A stretch of DNA of 64,000 nt from Deltaproteobacteria bacterium. Its GTDB lineage: Bacteria; UBA10199; JADGCS01. Under the pieces are notes generated by a model, which was not told the origin of the DNA, made no database searches, and saw only the letters and a program-made list of their open reading frames with translations. The DNA lies in NCBI GenBank assembly GCA_024233595.1, contig JACKPK010000001.1:124001-188000 (forward strand). Direction: 5' to 3'. Below are positions 46,947 through 54,626 of the stretch, one piece after another. The position numbers and the translations under genes were made by a program. The first letter of the stretch is position 1. Every line of letters begins with the position of its first letter.

Positions 46947-47989
46947 TTCAATAAGTAAATGCAACACCTAGTCATAAAAGAACCTCTCTGGGCTAGAGGA
47001 TGTTCAAGAGTGAAAAGAGGTTGTTTACAGCTGTCATCTCTAAGAGGTATGTGATTCAAAAGGCTTTATGTGAATCACAAGTCCATTCGAGAGATAGCTA
47101 GGATTCTAGAACGATCCCCCAGTACAATCAGCAGAGAGCTAAGCCGTAATAGCTTAGAGAGTGGTCGGTATTTAGGTAAAAATGCCGAGAAAGTATCTGA
47201 TGCAAGAAGGCGTCTTTCTAGAAAAGTGGAAAGAATCCAAAATATCCAAACTAGAGATTTTATTGAAGAAAAGCTCAAACAGGATTGGTCTCCAGAGCAG
47301 ATTTCTGGGCGTTTAAAGCAATTAAAGGACTTTCGCCATGTCTGCCATGAAACAATCTATCAGTGGATATACAGTGATCGTCCAGATCTGATTGTCTATT
47401 TAACCCGTAAGTTTAAAACGAGAATGCCAAGGGGTTATTCATTTAGATCTGGTCCTGGAAAGCATATTCCTTTCAAAACCCCCATATCAGAGCGTCCTCA
47501 AGAAGTGGATGATCGCAAAGAGTTTGGCCATTGGGAATCAGATCTTGTGGTTTCAAACAAAAATACCAGTTCGTTGTTAGTGACGGTTGAGAGAAAATCG
47601 CGTTTTGTGATCATTGGTAGAGTGGGCAATAAAAAGCCTCAAAACACCAGAAAGGCCCTCATAAACAACCTTTCCGAGGTTCCAGAGCATATGAGAAAAT
47701 CAATTACATATGACAATGGGATGGAGAATAGAGATCATTGGAAGACCAATAAGGTTTTAAAAACCAAGTCCTACTTCTGCCAACCTTACCATAGCTGGGA
47801 GAAAGGAAGTGTTGAGAATACCAATGGGCTAATCAGAAGGTATCTACCTAAAAAGACAGACCTGAGGAGAGTCAAAACCAAGAGATTGAAAGAAATACAG
47901 AATCTGCTAAACCATAGACCTAAAAAATGTCTCAACTTTTTAACCCCTTACGAGGTCTTCTCCTCCGGGTGTTGCACTTAGTTATTGAA
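46947..47989 (+). mobile_element. IS30-family insertion sequence
   Basis: Terminal inverted repeats are visible: TTCAATAAGTAAATGCAACA at 46947 and, as reverse complement, TTCAATAACTAAGTGCAACA at 47989. Between them lies an IS30 transposase. About 1.04 kb total, as usual for IS30. No clear target duplication could be read at the borders. Confidence 0.85.
47070..47981 (+). CDS. IS30-family transposase, N-terminus apparently frameshifted
   Basis: The open frame of 303 residues starts at a GTG inside the helix-turn-helix (SIREIARILERSPSTISREL) and continues with the IS30 DDE domain: HWESDLVVS (first Asp), TYDNGMENRDHW (second Asp) and WEKGSVENTNGLIRRYLPK (Glu). The missing N-terminus is present in another frame from ATG 47000: MFKSEKRLFTAVISKRYVIQ and KALCE. 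So a frame change near 47073 would restore a roughly 325-residue protein. Either it is inactive or the base call is wrong. Confidence 0.85.
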   Translation: MNHKSIREIARILERSPSTISRELSRNSLESGRYLGKNAEKVSDARRRLSRKVERIQNIQTRDFIEEKLKQDWSPEQISGRLKQLKDFRHVCHETIYQWIYSDRPDLIVYLTRKFKTRMPRGYSFRSGPGKHIPFKTPISERPQEVDDRKEFGHWESDLVVSNKNTSSLLVTVERKSRFVIIGRVGNKKPQNTRKALINNLSEVPEHMRKSITYDNGMENRDHWKTNKVLKTKSYFCQPYHSWEKGSVENTNGLIRRYLPKKTDLRRVKTKRLKEIQNLLNHRPKKCLNFLTPYEVFSSGCCT

Positions 47990-48116
47990 TCCGCCCGTAC
48001 TCAGTACGTACATTACTTTCATAAATAATATATCTATTTGTATTTATTATATTTTTTAATATTATAAAAAACAGAGTGGTCTTAGGCCTGTTTTAGGGAT
48101 TAGAGGCTAAAGGCCA
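47990..48116. other. Gene-free AT-rich stretch after the IS30 element
   Basis: Together with repeat A and up to 48458 there is no gene. This part is an AT-rich run (TTTATTATATTTTTTAATAT and similar) without a recognisable feature. No promoter was assigned. Confidence 0.5.
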
Positions 48117-48357
48117 GTAGTGGCCGTTCGCGAACGGCCAAGAAAATTGCATTAGAATTATGGTCGCTCACGAGCGACCACTACATTTTAATGAATAGTG
48201 AAGCTGGATTGCTTCGCTGCGCTCGCAATGACAGCAGAACAGTGGAACAAATAGATCAGTAGAACTTCTTTACCTAGGCTCCTAGGCACCTAAGCACTTA
48301 CCTGTCGCGCCGTAGTCCGTCCGCCTTAGGCGGAGCGGACGAAGGCAGAAGCTCTTA
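48117..48357. repeat. Palindrome-rich direct repeat, copy A (241 bp)
   Basis: Nearly the same 240-base unit recurs at 49762-50038. It contains the palindromes GGCCGTTCGCGAACGGCC, GGTCGCTCACGAGCGACC, CCTAGGCTCCTAGG and GTCCGCCTTAGGCGGAGCGG, plus ATTGCTTCGCTGCGCTCGCA, a hairpin common in dispersed bacterial repeats. It looks like a compound of several small mobile palindromic elements. The two copies flank the gene at 48459-49745 in the same orientation. Confidence 0.85.
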
Positions 48358-48458
48358 GGTACAATAATTACGAGTCTCTTGCAATTCAATGCCCCTTTAG
48401 CGTACAGCCCAATCAACCTCCAAAAGAGCTGCTGATCAACGTTTGACAAGGACTCGCT

Positions 48459-49745
48459 ATGCAACCTGGATTAACCGCAACAACACCTCACATCGTCAAC
48501 ATCGCTGCTGATGAACTCGTACCCGATTTACAAGCACTTTCTCCCTCACTGGAGTTTCTTGGCAGACTCAACGAAGGAGTCGATGTGTCTGGACTAAACG
48601 CAGCGGGAATCGATGCTGCCCGCATTGTAGGGCCTGTTACACAGCACGCAGGCTTTGTGCGCGTTGATCTTCTTTCAACAAACAGAGAGCCGGGACAAGC
48701 CTACCTTCACACTCCCTACATTGGCACTGTGGTGAATGGCAGGCCTGTTCTTTACCGCGCTGATGGTGTTCCCCAGATAAGAAGAGTTCCCATTTCAAGA
48801 ACTCAAGATAGCGCGCTTTTTGAAGAATTAGCACCAAGACAAACAGTCCAGGTGCCTACGTTTTGGAGTCGTTTTCTGCCAAGTGTTTTTAAACCTAAAA
48901 GAGAACAACAAGATGCAAAATTAATCGAACTCGGCCCTTGGGTCCCAGAAAACGATGGCCAGTTGCGCGACGCTTTGGTCAAATCAGCCTTGCTTCTAGA
49001 CAAGCCTGATCTGAGTCTGGTTCCAGACCAAGCTCTGCGTGATCACCTGGAATTCTTAGCTTTAGTGAATTTCATGTCAGCCAATTTTGTTTTCCCCGAG
49101 CTAGACAGCCACCCCTTGGTTACAGACCGCACACAAACTGAATATGAAGAGGATGTGAATCAGATTTTAAAGGGATTGCAAGAATTAGACAAAAATAGCT
49201 TACTTACTTTTGAAACAACTCATTTGGCCGAAGCGCTAGTAAGCGCTCGCTGGTTTGCACACATCATTGATCAATTTGCGACTGAATCTGACGATGACAT
49301 TTTAAACATGGCACGGGTGTCAGAATACTTTGAGCACCGTTGGGCCCCCGCTGTGATTCTCTCTCTTAAAGGCGGCGAAAACAACATAAGCGCTCTTTTT
49401 GGCGAACTAGAAAACGTTGCTGACAACTATGCCAGTTGGGAATCTCAAAGAGGCCAACACTGGGGCACGGCCTATGAACAAATCCTCACCGAAGCTTTGA
49501 TTTTAGCCAAGGCCCATTCTCCGCAAGATGTGATCACCAAGATCCGTTTGCTGACACAACTGGAAAAACGAGAAGACCTGAAACACGCTGCCAAGCTTGC
49601 TGGCCAAGCACTCTCAGATCATGCTCTGGCAGATGCGTTTTGGTATGGATCCACAACTCACACAGCAGCCGATCATAAAACCATGCTGCATTACTTTACG
49701 GCACGATCAAGACAACAAGACTACAGCCCTTTTTTAATTCCCTGA
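48459..49745 (+). CDS. Unknown protein flanked by direct repeats
   Basis: I do not recognise this 428-residue protein. It has no signal peptide or membrane segment and starts with an AAGGA RBS. The N-terminal 120 residues look beta-rich (HAGFVRVDLLSTN, AYLHTPYIGTVVNGRPVLYR). A basic segment lies near 130-150 and the C-terminal half is alpha-helical with acidic stretches. It sits alone between repeat copies A and B and next to an IS30 element. Codon use looks like the neighbours. It could be a cargo gene or a secreted effector, but nothing proves either. Confidence 0.75.
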   Translation: MQPGLTATTPHIVNIAADELVPDLQALSPSLEFLGRLNEGVDVSGLNAAGIDAARIVGPVTQHAGFVRVDLLSTNREPGQAYLHTPYIGTVVNGRPVLYRADGVPQIRRVPISRTQDSALFEELAPRQTVQVPTFWSRFLPSVFKPKREQQDAKLIELGPWVPENDGQLRDALVKSALLLDKPDLSLVPDQALRDHLEFLALVNFMSANFVFPELDSHPLVTDRTQTEYEEDVNQILKGLQELDKNSLLTFETTHLAEALVSARWFAHIIDQFATESDDDILNMARVSEYFEHRWAPAVILSLKGGENNISALFGELENVADNYASWESQRGQHWGTAYEQILTEALILAKAHSPQDVITKIRLLTQLEKREDLKHAAKLAGQALSDHALADAFWYGSTTHTAADHKTMLHYFTARSRQQDYSPFLIP

Positions 49746-49761
49746 TGATTATTAAAACTCT

Positions 49762-50038
49762 GTAGTGGCCGTTCGCGAACGGCCAAGAAAATTGCATTAG
49801 AATTATGGTCGCTCACGAGCGACCACTACACTTTACTTTAATGAATAGTGAAGCTGGATTGCTTCGCTGCGCTCGCAATGACAGCAGAACAGTGGAACAA
49901 ATAGATCAGTAGAACTTCTTTACCTAGGCTCCTAGGCACCTAAGCACTTACCTGTCGCGCCGAAGCTTTAGTGGAGGCGGACCTGTCGCGCAGTAGTCCG
50001 TCCGCCTTAGGCGGAGCGGACAAAGGCGGAAGCTCTTA
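49762..50038. repeat. Palindrome-rich direct repeat, copy B (277 bp)
   Basis: Same unit as copy A (48117-48357), with a few small insertions. One is an internal partial duplication around CCTGTCGCGC (the segment occurs twice at about 49951-49991), another is ACTTT near 49833. It starts 17 bases after the stop of the 48459 gene. Confidence 0.85.
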
Positions 50039-50050
50039 AGCACAACAAAC

Positions 50051-50278
50051 TCACGCCCCGCGCTCTTCTTCGTAACGCTTACGCAATGGCGCCGTGAGCT
50101 TGCGCCCGGCCAGCACCAAAAACACCGCTGCGGGGCCATGAAAAAACATCATGAACTCCGGGTGTCCCATGCCGCGTTTGACGAAGATGCCGAGAAAAAT
50201 CAGAAAAGCAAAGATCGAAAAAAACACCCAGCCTATGCGGATTTCTCGCTTGATTTGATGCGCTTCCAATGTCGCCAT
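50051..50278 (-). CDS. Small membrane protein next to the cbb3 oxidase
   Basis: This 75-residue protein has two hydrophobic segments (GWVFFSIFAFLIFLGIFV and MMFFHGPAAVFLVLAG) and a charged C-terminus. It overlaps the upstream gene's end by 46 bases. With 50233-50607 and 50531-50764 it forms a minus-strand set of three small membrane proteins, divergent from the cytochrome oxidase genes. A role in oxidase assembly is inferred only from position. Confidence 0.7.
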   Translation of the reverse strand: MATLEAHQIKREIRIGWVFFSIFAFLIFLGIFVKRGMGHPEFMMFFHGPAAVFLVLAGRKLTAPLRKRYEEERGA

Positions 50279-50607
50279 AAAATACCTCCCAAGACCACGG
50301 ACAAAGCCACGAAGAAAAAACCAAATTCGATCGAAAAAGGCAAAAAGATTTGCTGCCCGACCGAGAACGGGTACGAAAAATTTTCGTCGTCCGCTTTGAC
50401 CTGCAATAAAAAGTCACCTGTTTGTTCCAACCAAAACTGCGCCTGGTAGCCCTCTTGAAACACCTCGGCTTCCACATGAAACGCGTCAACGTGACTTTCT
50501 TTGGATTGCGGCAAAACCACAATCTCGGGTTCACTCTGCGTTTCGGTGATGTTCACCGTCACCGGCACCAAGGTGCGCACGCTCTCCGGATTGACTTCGA
50601 CTTTCAT
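50233..50607 (-). CDS. Small membrane-anchored protein, FixH-like position
   Basis: I prefer the start at 50607 (MKVEVNPESVRTLVPV), giving 124 residues; the upstream in-frame start lies inside another gene. A beta-rich domain (about 1-85) resembles an immunoglobulin-like fold with EFW-type strands (YQAQFWLEQTGDFLLQVKAD). One C-terminal membrane segment (IEFGFFFVALSVVLGGILW) follows. Layout recalls FixH/CcoG-type accessory domains but the membrane helix is at the other end. Function unknown. Confidence 0.65.
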   Translation of the reverse strand: MKVEVNPESVRTLVPVTVNITETQSEPEIVVLPQSKESHVDAFHVEAEVFQEGYQAQFWLEQTGDFLLQVKADDENFSYPFSVGQQIFLPFSIEFGFFFVALSVVLGGILWRHWKRIKSSEKSA

Positions 50608-50764
50608 GATTGTGATCTTTCTTTGCTGTTTTAATGTACCAGATGGTCGCAGCAATACCCAACACAACACTGAGCTCCATGAGATGAATCATAAACTCAA
50701 AAATGGTGTTGTCGGTCATCATTCCCTGATCCATAATTTGCCCTTCATTTGGATAAATCCCCAT
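50531..50764 (-). CDS. Small membrane protein, first gene of the set divergent from cbb3
   Basis: This protein of up to 77 residues has one hydrophobic segment (FMIHLMELSVVLGIAATIWYI) and a hydrophilic, Asn/Glu-rich C-terminus. Start codons at 50764 or 50734 are both possible. Its 3' end overlaps the next gene by about 77 bases, an unusually long overlap that makes the annotated C-terminus less certain. It shares the intergenic region, with the FNR-like box, with the cytochrome c gene. Confidence 0.55.
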   Translation of the reverse strand: MGIYPNEGQIMDQGMMTDNTIFEFMIHLMELSVVLGIAATIWYIKTAKKDHNHESRSQSGERAHLGAGDGEHHRNAE

Positions 50765-50787
50765 TTCAGAAAAAAACTTCTTAAAAA

Positions 50788-50801
50788 ATGATCTAAGTCA
50801 T
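50788..50801. promoter_or_regulatory. Candidate FNR/FixK box
   Basis: ATGATCTAAGTCAT contains the half-sites TGAT and GTCA around four bases, close to the FNR/FixK consensus TTGAT-N4-ATCAA. It lies between the divergent small membrane genes (start 50764) and the cbb3 genes (start 50879). Oxygen-responsive control of cbb3 oxidases by FNR/FixK is well established, which supports the call. Sequence match is partial. Confidence 0.5.
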
Positions 50802-50878
50802 ATTAATAAAAGCCGCATTGGGTGAATAAACTGCTCGAAATTCTTAACTGATTCTCAAACTCTTTGGGTGTTATAAAT

Positions 50879-51784
50879 ATGAAACTAAAAAAATTCGTTC
50901 TCGCCGCCACTGTCGGCATCACGGCTGTCACAATATCTTCTGTGGCCTACTCTCAAGTTGGCTTTCTTAAATCCGTCAAAAAACAACAGCTCATTGCTCA
51001 AGGCAAACAAGCCTATGACAATCGTTGTTCCGGTTGTCACGGTTTAGAAGGAAACGGTCAGGGACCCGCTGCGCAATTCCTCGATCCCAAACCGCGTGAT
51101 TTCACAAAAGCCATTTTTAAATTTAAATCGACTCCCATTGGCAGCATGCCCACAGACGATGACATCATGCGTATCCTGAATCAAGGCATTCCTGGGAGCA
51201 GCATGCCTGAGTTTCGCCTGGTCAGCACCGACGAAAAACAGGCCATTGTCGCTTACATCAAAACTTTCAACAAAGACGCCTGGAAAAACCAAAGTCACGA
51301 AGATGTGGTTCCTCATCTTAAACTCCCCAAAGGCGTTTTCACCAAAAAAGATGAATTCTTAAAATACGCTCGCCGTGGTCGCGTTTGGTACCAAGAGCTT
51401 GGTTGCCTTTCTTGTCACGGCGCCTCTGGCGAAGGCAATGGCCCTTCTGCCACAACGCTCAAAGACTCTTGGGGCGATGACATCCGACCTGCCAACCTCA
51501 AAAAAGATCACATCAAACGTGGTTGGACTGTTCAAGACGTTGCTTACTCTATCATGATGGGTGTCGATGGCACACCCATGCCAGCACACATCGATATCTT
51601 AGATTCTCTTGCTGATCAGTTCCCTGAGGTTCGCGAAAAACAATACCTTTGGGAATTGGCATCCTACGTTTTCTACCTAAGAGGCGTGGGTGCAGGGCTT
51701 TATGAAGACGAGCTCCCAGCCATTCCAGAATCAGGCATTCCAGCAGATGAAGTGCAAGCTCAAGTTGGAAAATATTTACAGTAA
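50879..51784 (+). CDS. Diheme cytochrome c of the cbb3 oxidase cluster (CcoP/FixP-like)
   Basis: The 301-residue protein has an N-terminal hydrophobic signal (KFVLAATVGITAVTISSVAY) and two c-type heme sites, CSGCHG (about 47) and CLSCHG (about 176). Later Met residues could be axial ligands. It probably replaces CcoP as the cytochrome c that feeds the oxidase, though it lacks the N-terminal domain of typical CcoP and precedes ccoN instead of following ccoO. ATG 50879 is preferred over the upstream 50864 start. Confidence 0.85.
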   Translation: MKLKKFVLAATVGITAVTISSVAYSQVGFLKSVKKQQLIAQGKQAYDNRCSGCHGLEGNGQGPAAQFLDPKPRDFTKAIFKFKSTPIGSMPTDDDIMRILNQGIPGSSMPEFRLVSTDEKQAIVAYIKTFNKDAWKNQSHEDVVPHLKLPKGVFTKKDEFLKYARRGRVWYQELGCLSCHGASGEGNGPSATTLKDSWGDDIRPANLKKDHIKRGWTVQDVAYSIMMGVDGTPMPAHIDILDSLADQFPEVREKQYLWELASYVFYLRGVGAGLYEDELPAIPESGIPADEVQAQVGKYLQ

Positions 51785-51822
51785 GTTCATTATTTTTTGA
51801 AAACCACTTAGGAGACAAAAAC

Positions 51823-53217
51823 ATGTCTAACTCGAATTCCGAAAGCTCACTGGTTCCTTACGGATTAGTTAAAGCACACCTTCTTATTTCGGTGGTGTTT
51901 GTGTTTGTTGCCGTGCTCGGCGGCATGACCTACGCCATGCAGTTCATTGACCTTTACCCTTTTAAGGCAGTGGAATGGTTTAGCCCTGGTCGTGTGCGCA
52001 TGGTGCACACGCAAGCTGTGGCCTACGCGTGGATCGCGAACGCGTTCTTTGGCATCATGTACTACATGATCCCCAAGCTCACCAATCACCGTGTTCTTTC
52101 CGAAAAACTGGGTTGGGTTGTGTTCTACGTTTACAACGTTCTCATCTTAGCCACTGTGGTTTTGATTTTAGCTGGCTTTGGTCAAGGTTTGGAATGGGCC
52201 GAAACACCACGCGTGTTGGATCCTTTCATTGCTATCTTTGTTGTTCTCTTGGTGGTCAACCTTGTGACCCCCATGTGGAAAGCACGCTCTAAACCTTTCT
52301 ACGTGAGTGTCTGGTACATCTTAGCAGCTCTCATTTGGACCCCTTTGGTTTACGTCATGGGTAACTTTTTGCCAGAGTACGTTTACCCAGGTTCAGGTGG
52401 CGCGGCGATTTCTTCCATGTACATTCACGATTTGGTCGGATTGTTTGTGACACCAATTGGAACAGCCATGGTGTACTACTTGTTGCCTGTTCTCATGAAG
52501 CGCCCGATCTTCTCGCACGCTTTGTCACTCATTGGTTTTTGGGGATTGGCTTTCTTCTACCCCATGAACTCAACGCACCATTACCTTTACTCGCCCATTC
52601 CAATGTGGTCGCAGTACGCTGGCATCATTGCTTCCGTGGGTGTTCACATTGTGGTGTACACAGTTGTGTTCAACATTGTGGCCACCATTGCGAGTGATTG
52701 GAAAGAGGCTATCAAGAGCACCGAAATCAAATTCTTGTTCACGGGCACCATCTGTTACCTGATCACCTGTATTCAGTGTGCCATTCAGGTCACGCTATCG
52801 GTACAATCCATCATCCACTTCACAGATTGGGTTGTGGGACATAGTCACTTTGTTCTTTTTGGTGTGTTTAGTTTTTGGGCCTTTGCCTGGATCTATTACC
52901 TCATCCCACGTTTGCTCAACACAGCCATTTACAGTGAATCACTCAAGTCTTGGCACTTCTGGTTGTCGACTTTGGGCATCTTCATCATGCAGTTTGACCT
53001 GCTCTCTGCTGGTTTGGTGCAAGGTTATATGTGGAAAAATTTGGCCCCGTTCATTGACACTGTGGCCGCGTCCATGCCTTTCTGGTGGGTGCGCGCGTTT
53101 AGCGGCATGTTGATTTTCGTGGCTCAGGTTCTTTTGATGATCAACATCTACATGACCTGGAAACAATCAAGAGACAGTGCCCCTGCTAACGCAAACTTAG
53201 CAACAGCAGGCGCTTAA
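51823..53217 (+). CDS. ccoN: Cytochrome c oxidase cbb3-type subunit I
   Basis: The 464-residue subunit has about 12 membrane segments. Metal ligands are visible: MVHTQAVAYAW (heme b His), SSMYIHDLVGL, PMNSTHHYLYS (two CuB His) and FTDWVVGHSHFVLFG (His pairs for heme b/b3). It reduces oxygen to water at high affinity. It is preceded by a diheme cytochrome c and followed by ccoO. AGGAG lies before the ATG. Confidence 0.96.
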   Translation: MSNSNSESSLVPYGLVKAHLLISVVFVFVAVLGGMTYAMQFIDLYPFKAVEWFSPGRVRMVHTQAVAYAWIANAFFGIMYYMIPKLTNHRVLSEKLGWVVFYVYNVLILATVVLILAGFGQGLEWAETPRVLDPFIAIFVVLLVVNLVTPMWKARSKPFYVSVWYILAALIWTPLVYVMGNFLPEYVYPGSGGAAISSMYIHDLVGLFVTPIGTAMVYYLLPVLMKRPIFSHALSLIGFWGLAFFYPMNSTHHYLYSPIPMWSQYAGIIASVGVHIVVYTVVFNIVATIASDWKEAIKSTEIKFLFTGTICYLITCIQCAIQVTLSVQSIIHFTDWVVGHSHFVLFGVFSFWAFAWIYYLIPRLLNTAIYSESLKSWHFWLSTLGIFIMQFDLLSAGLVQGYMWKNLAPFIDTVAASMPFWWVRAFSGMLIFVAQVLLMINIYMTWKQSRDSAPANANLATAGA

Positions 53218-53257
53218 AGAATCAACTTATATCGAGAAAGAAAAAGAGGAAACTCAA

Positions 53258-53914
53258 ATGGCAAGCAAATCGCAAAAGTATGAAAAATTCAGCGCGGTCT
53301 TTCTTTTGGCAGGACTGTTCTTTTTGATTGTCGCCTTTTTGATCTTGGGTTTGGCACCGGCTACACAGGTCTCCAACATCCCAGATAAAGTCGGCATGCC
53401 CACAGAGATCCCCGGTGATTTTCAAAAGTACTACTCTTCTTTAGAGCAGTATCATGAAGGTCTGCTAAACGGTCGCGACGTTTACATTAGTGAAGCTTGC
53501 TGGCATTGCCATAGTCAGTATGTGCGTCCTGTTTCCAACGAAACTTTACGCTACGGTCCTGTGTCACAACCTGGTGAGTACCAAAACAAACTCAACCTGC
53601 CTCAGCTTTTTGGCACACGCCGTGTAGGGCCAGACTTATCGCGTGAATCTGGCAAACGCCCCAATGACTGGCACTTTGTGCATCTTTACAATCCAAAATG
53701 GGTTGTGCCTCAGTCCGTCATGCCGCAGTACCCTTGGTATTTTGAGACAAAAAAGGTTAAAATCAACGATGGGAAGGACGAGCGTCTCGAGATCACACCT
53801 AAACAAGAAGCAATCGACGTGGTTGCTTACTTGCAATGGCTTGGTCTTCACGTTTCTTCTGTAACCCATAAATATTATGACAACGACGCCATCGTCATGC
53901 CGCCAAGAAACTAA
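53258..53914 (+). CDS. ccoO: Cytochrome c oxidase cbb3-type subunit II
   Basis: The 218-residue subunit has an N-terminal membrane anchor (FSAVFLLAGLFFLIVAFLIL) and one heme c site CWHCHSQYVRPV (about 79-90), the CcoO signature. It passes electrons from cytochrome c to CcoN. The product ends IVMPPRN. The next gene begins inside it (53877). Confidence 0.95.
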   Translation: MASKSQKYEKFSAVFLLAGLFFLIVAFLILGLAPATQVSNIPDKVGMPTEIPGDFQKYYSSLEQYHEGLLNGRDVYISEACWHCHSQYVRPVSNETLRYGPVSQPGEYQNKLNLPQLFGTRRVGPDLSRESGKRPNDWHFVHLYNPKWVVPQSVMPQYPWYFETKKVKINDGKDERLEITPKQEAIDVVAYLQWLGLHVSSVTHKYYDNDAIVMPPRN

Positions 53915-54185
53915 ATCGCGGCGACAAAAATTCATTCGCACAGGCATCATTTACCTGGTGGCTTTCTTTTCGATCTCCATCATTGGTTTGTGGGTCTTTG
54001 CGATTCGTAACACACATATGGGTGTCGCGCTTTTAGGCGCTGGTTATGCCCTTTTGTGCACAGCATTTTTGGCAGCACAGCTTGTGGCTTTTGTGCGTGC
54101 TCATTTGGATTACGATCAAACCATTGAGTACCCCAAGTTTGAGCTATTAGAAGTCGAGGAAAAAGAATGGGCGCATCAAGCTTAA
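53877..54185 (+). CDS. Small membrane protein in the cbb3 operon
   Basis: This 102-residue protein has two hydrophobic segments (GIIYLVAFFSISIIGLWVF and GVALLGAGYALLCTAFLAAQLVA) and an acidic C-terminus. It starts 38 bases before the ccoO stop and its end overlaps the next gene by 19 bases. It is in the position where ccoQ or fixed accessory subunits occur but does not resemble them clearly. A membrane accessory role for the oxidase is inferred. Confidence 0.7.
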   Translation: MTTTPSSCRQETKSRRQKFIRTGIIYLVAFFSISIIGLWVFAIRNTHMGVALLGAGYALLCTAFLAAQLVAFVRAHLDYDQTIEYPKFELLEVEEKEWAHQA

Positions 54186-54373
54186 TGCATCCCTTACTCG
54201 CGTGCTTTTATTGCGGTGTGGATTCCACCCCGCTTGTGGTCTTCCTGGTTGGCTTAATCGGCAGCCTTGTGCTGGGCACATGCTGTATTGGTTTAAGCCT
54301 TGTGATGACCGGAAAATTTAAAAACCCCGAAGAGATTAAATACGAAATCTTCGAAATGGAAAAGAGAGTTTAA
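54167..54373 (+). CDS. Small Cys-containing membrane protein in the cbb3 operon
   Basis: This 68-residue protein has two hydrophobic stretches, LACFYCGVDSTPLVVFLVGL and LGTCCIGLSLVMTG, and a charged tail. A CFYCGVD motif at its N-terminus and a later CC pair are notable and could bind metal, but no known assembly-factor motif is recognisable. It overlaps the upstream gene and is one base before the next ATG (54375). Confidence 0.6.
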   Translation: MGASSLMHPLLACFYCGVDSTPLVVFLVGLIGSLVLGTCCIGLSLVMTGKFKNPEEIKYEIFEMEKRV

Positions 54374-54374
54374 T

Positions 54375-54533
54375 ATGGCAGACTCTGACAACCTGAACCC
54401 TGAAGAACAACAATACGTCACCAACAAAGTTCCTAAAGTCCTCATGGCCATTTATGGCATCTTCATCACCTGGGCACTGTTTTACTTTTTTTCTTACAGC
54501 CTTCCTGATCTTACAGAATGGCTGAACAAGTAA
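54375..54533 (+). CDS. Very small single-helix membrane protein (52 residues)
   Basis: The frame encodes an acidic N-terminus (ADSDNLNPEEQQYVTN) and one membrane helix (VLMAIYGIFITWALFYFFSY), ending EWLNK. It starts one base after the upstream stop, so translational coupling is likely. Length and topology recall CcoQ or CcoS-type small subunits, but the sequence is not clearly either. It is the last gene of the cbb3 unit. Confidence 0.6.
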   Translation: MADSDNLNPEEQQYVTNKVPKVLMAIYGIFITWALFYFFSYSLPDLTEWLNK

Positions 54534-54626
54534 AAATATTAGTGACGACATAATTATCTGGTAATATAGAGAGCCCTGATTGATCTACGCATCAATCGAT
54601 TACCGTCAGACACAGCGGAGAACTTT

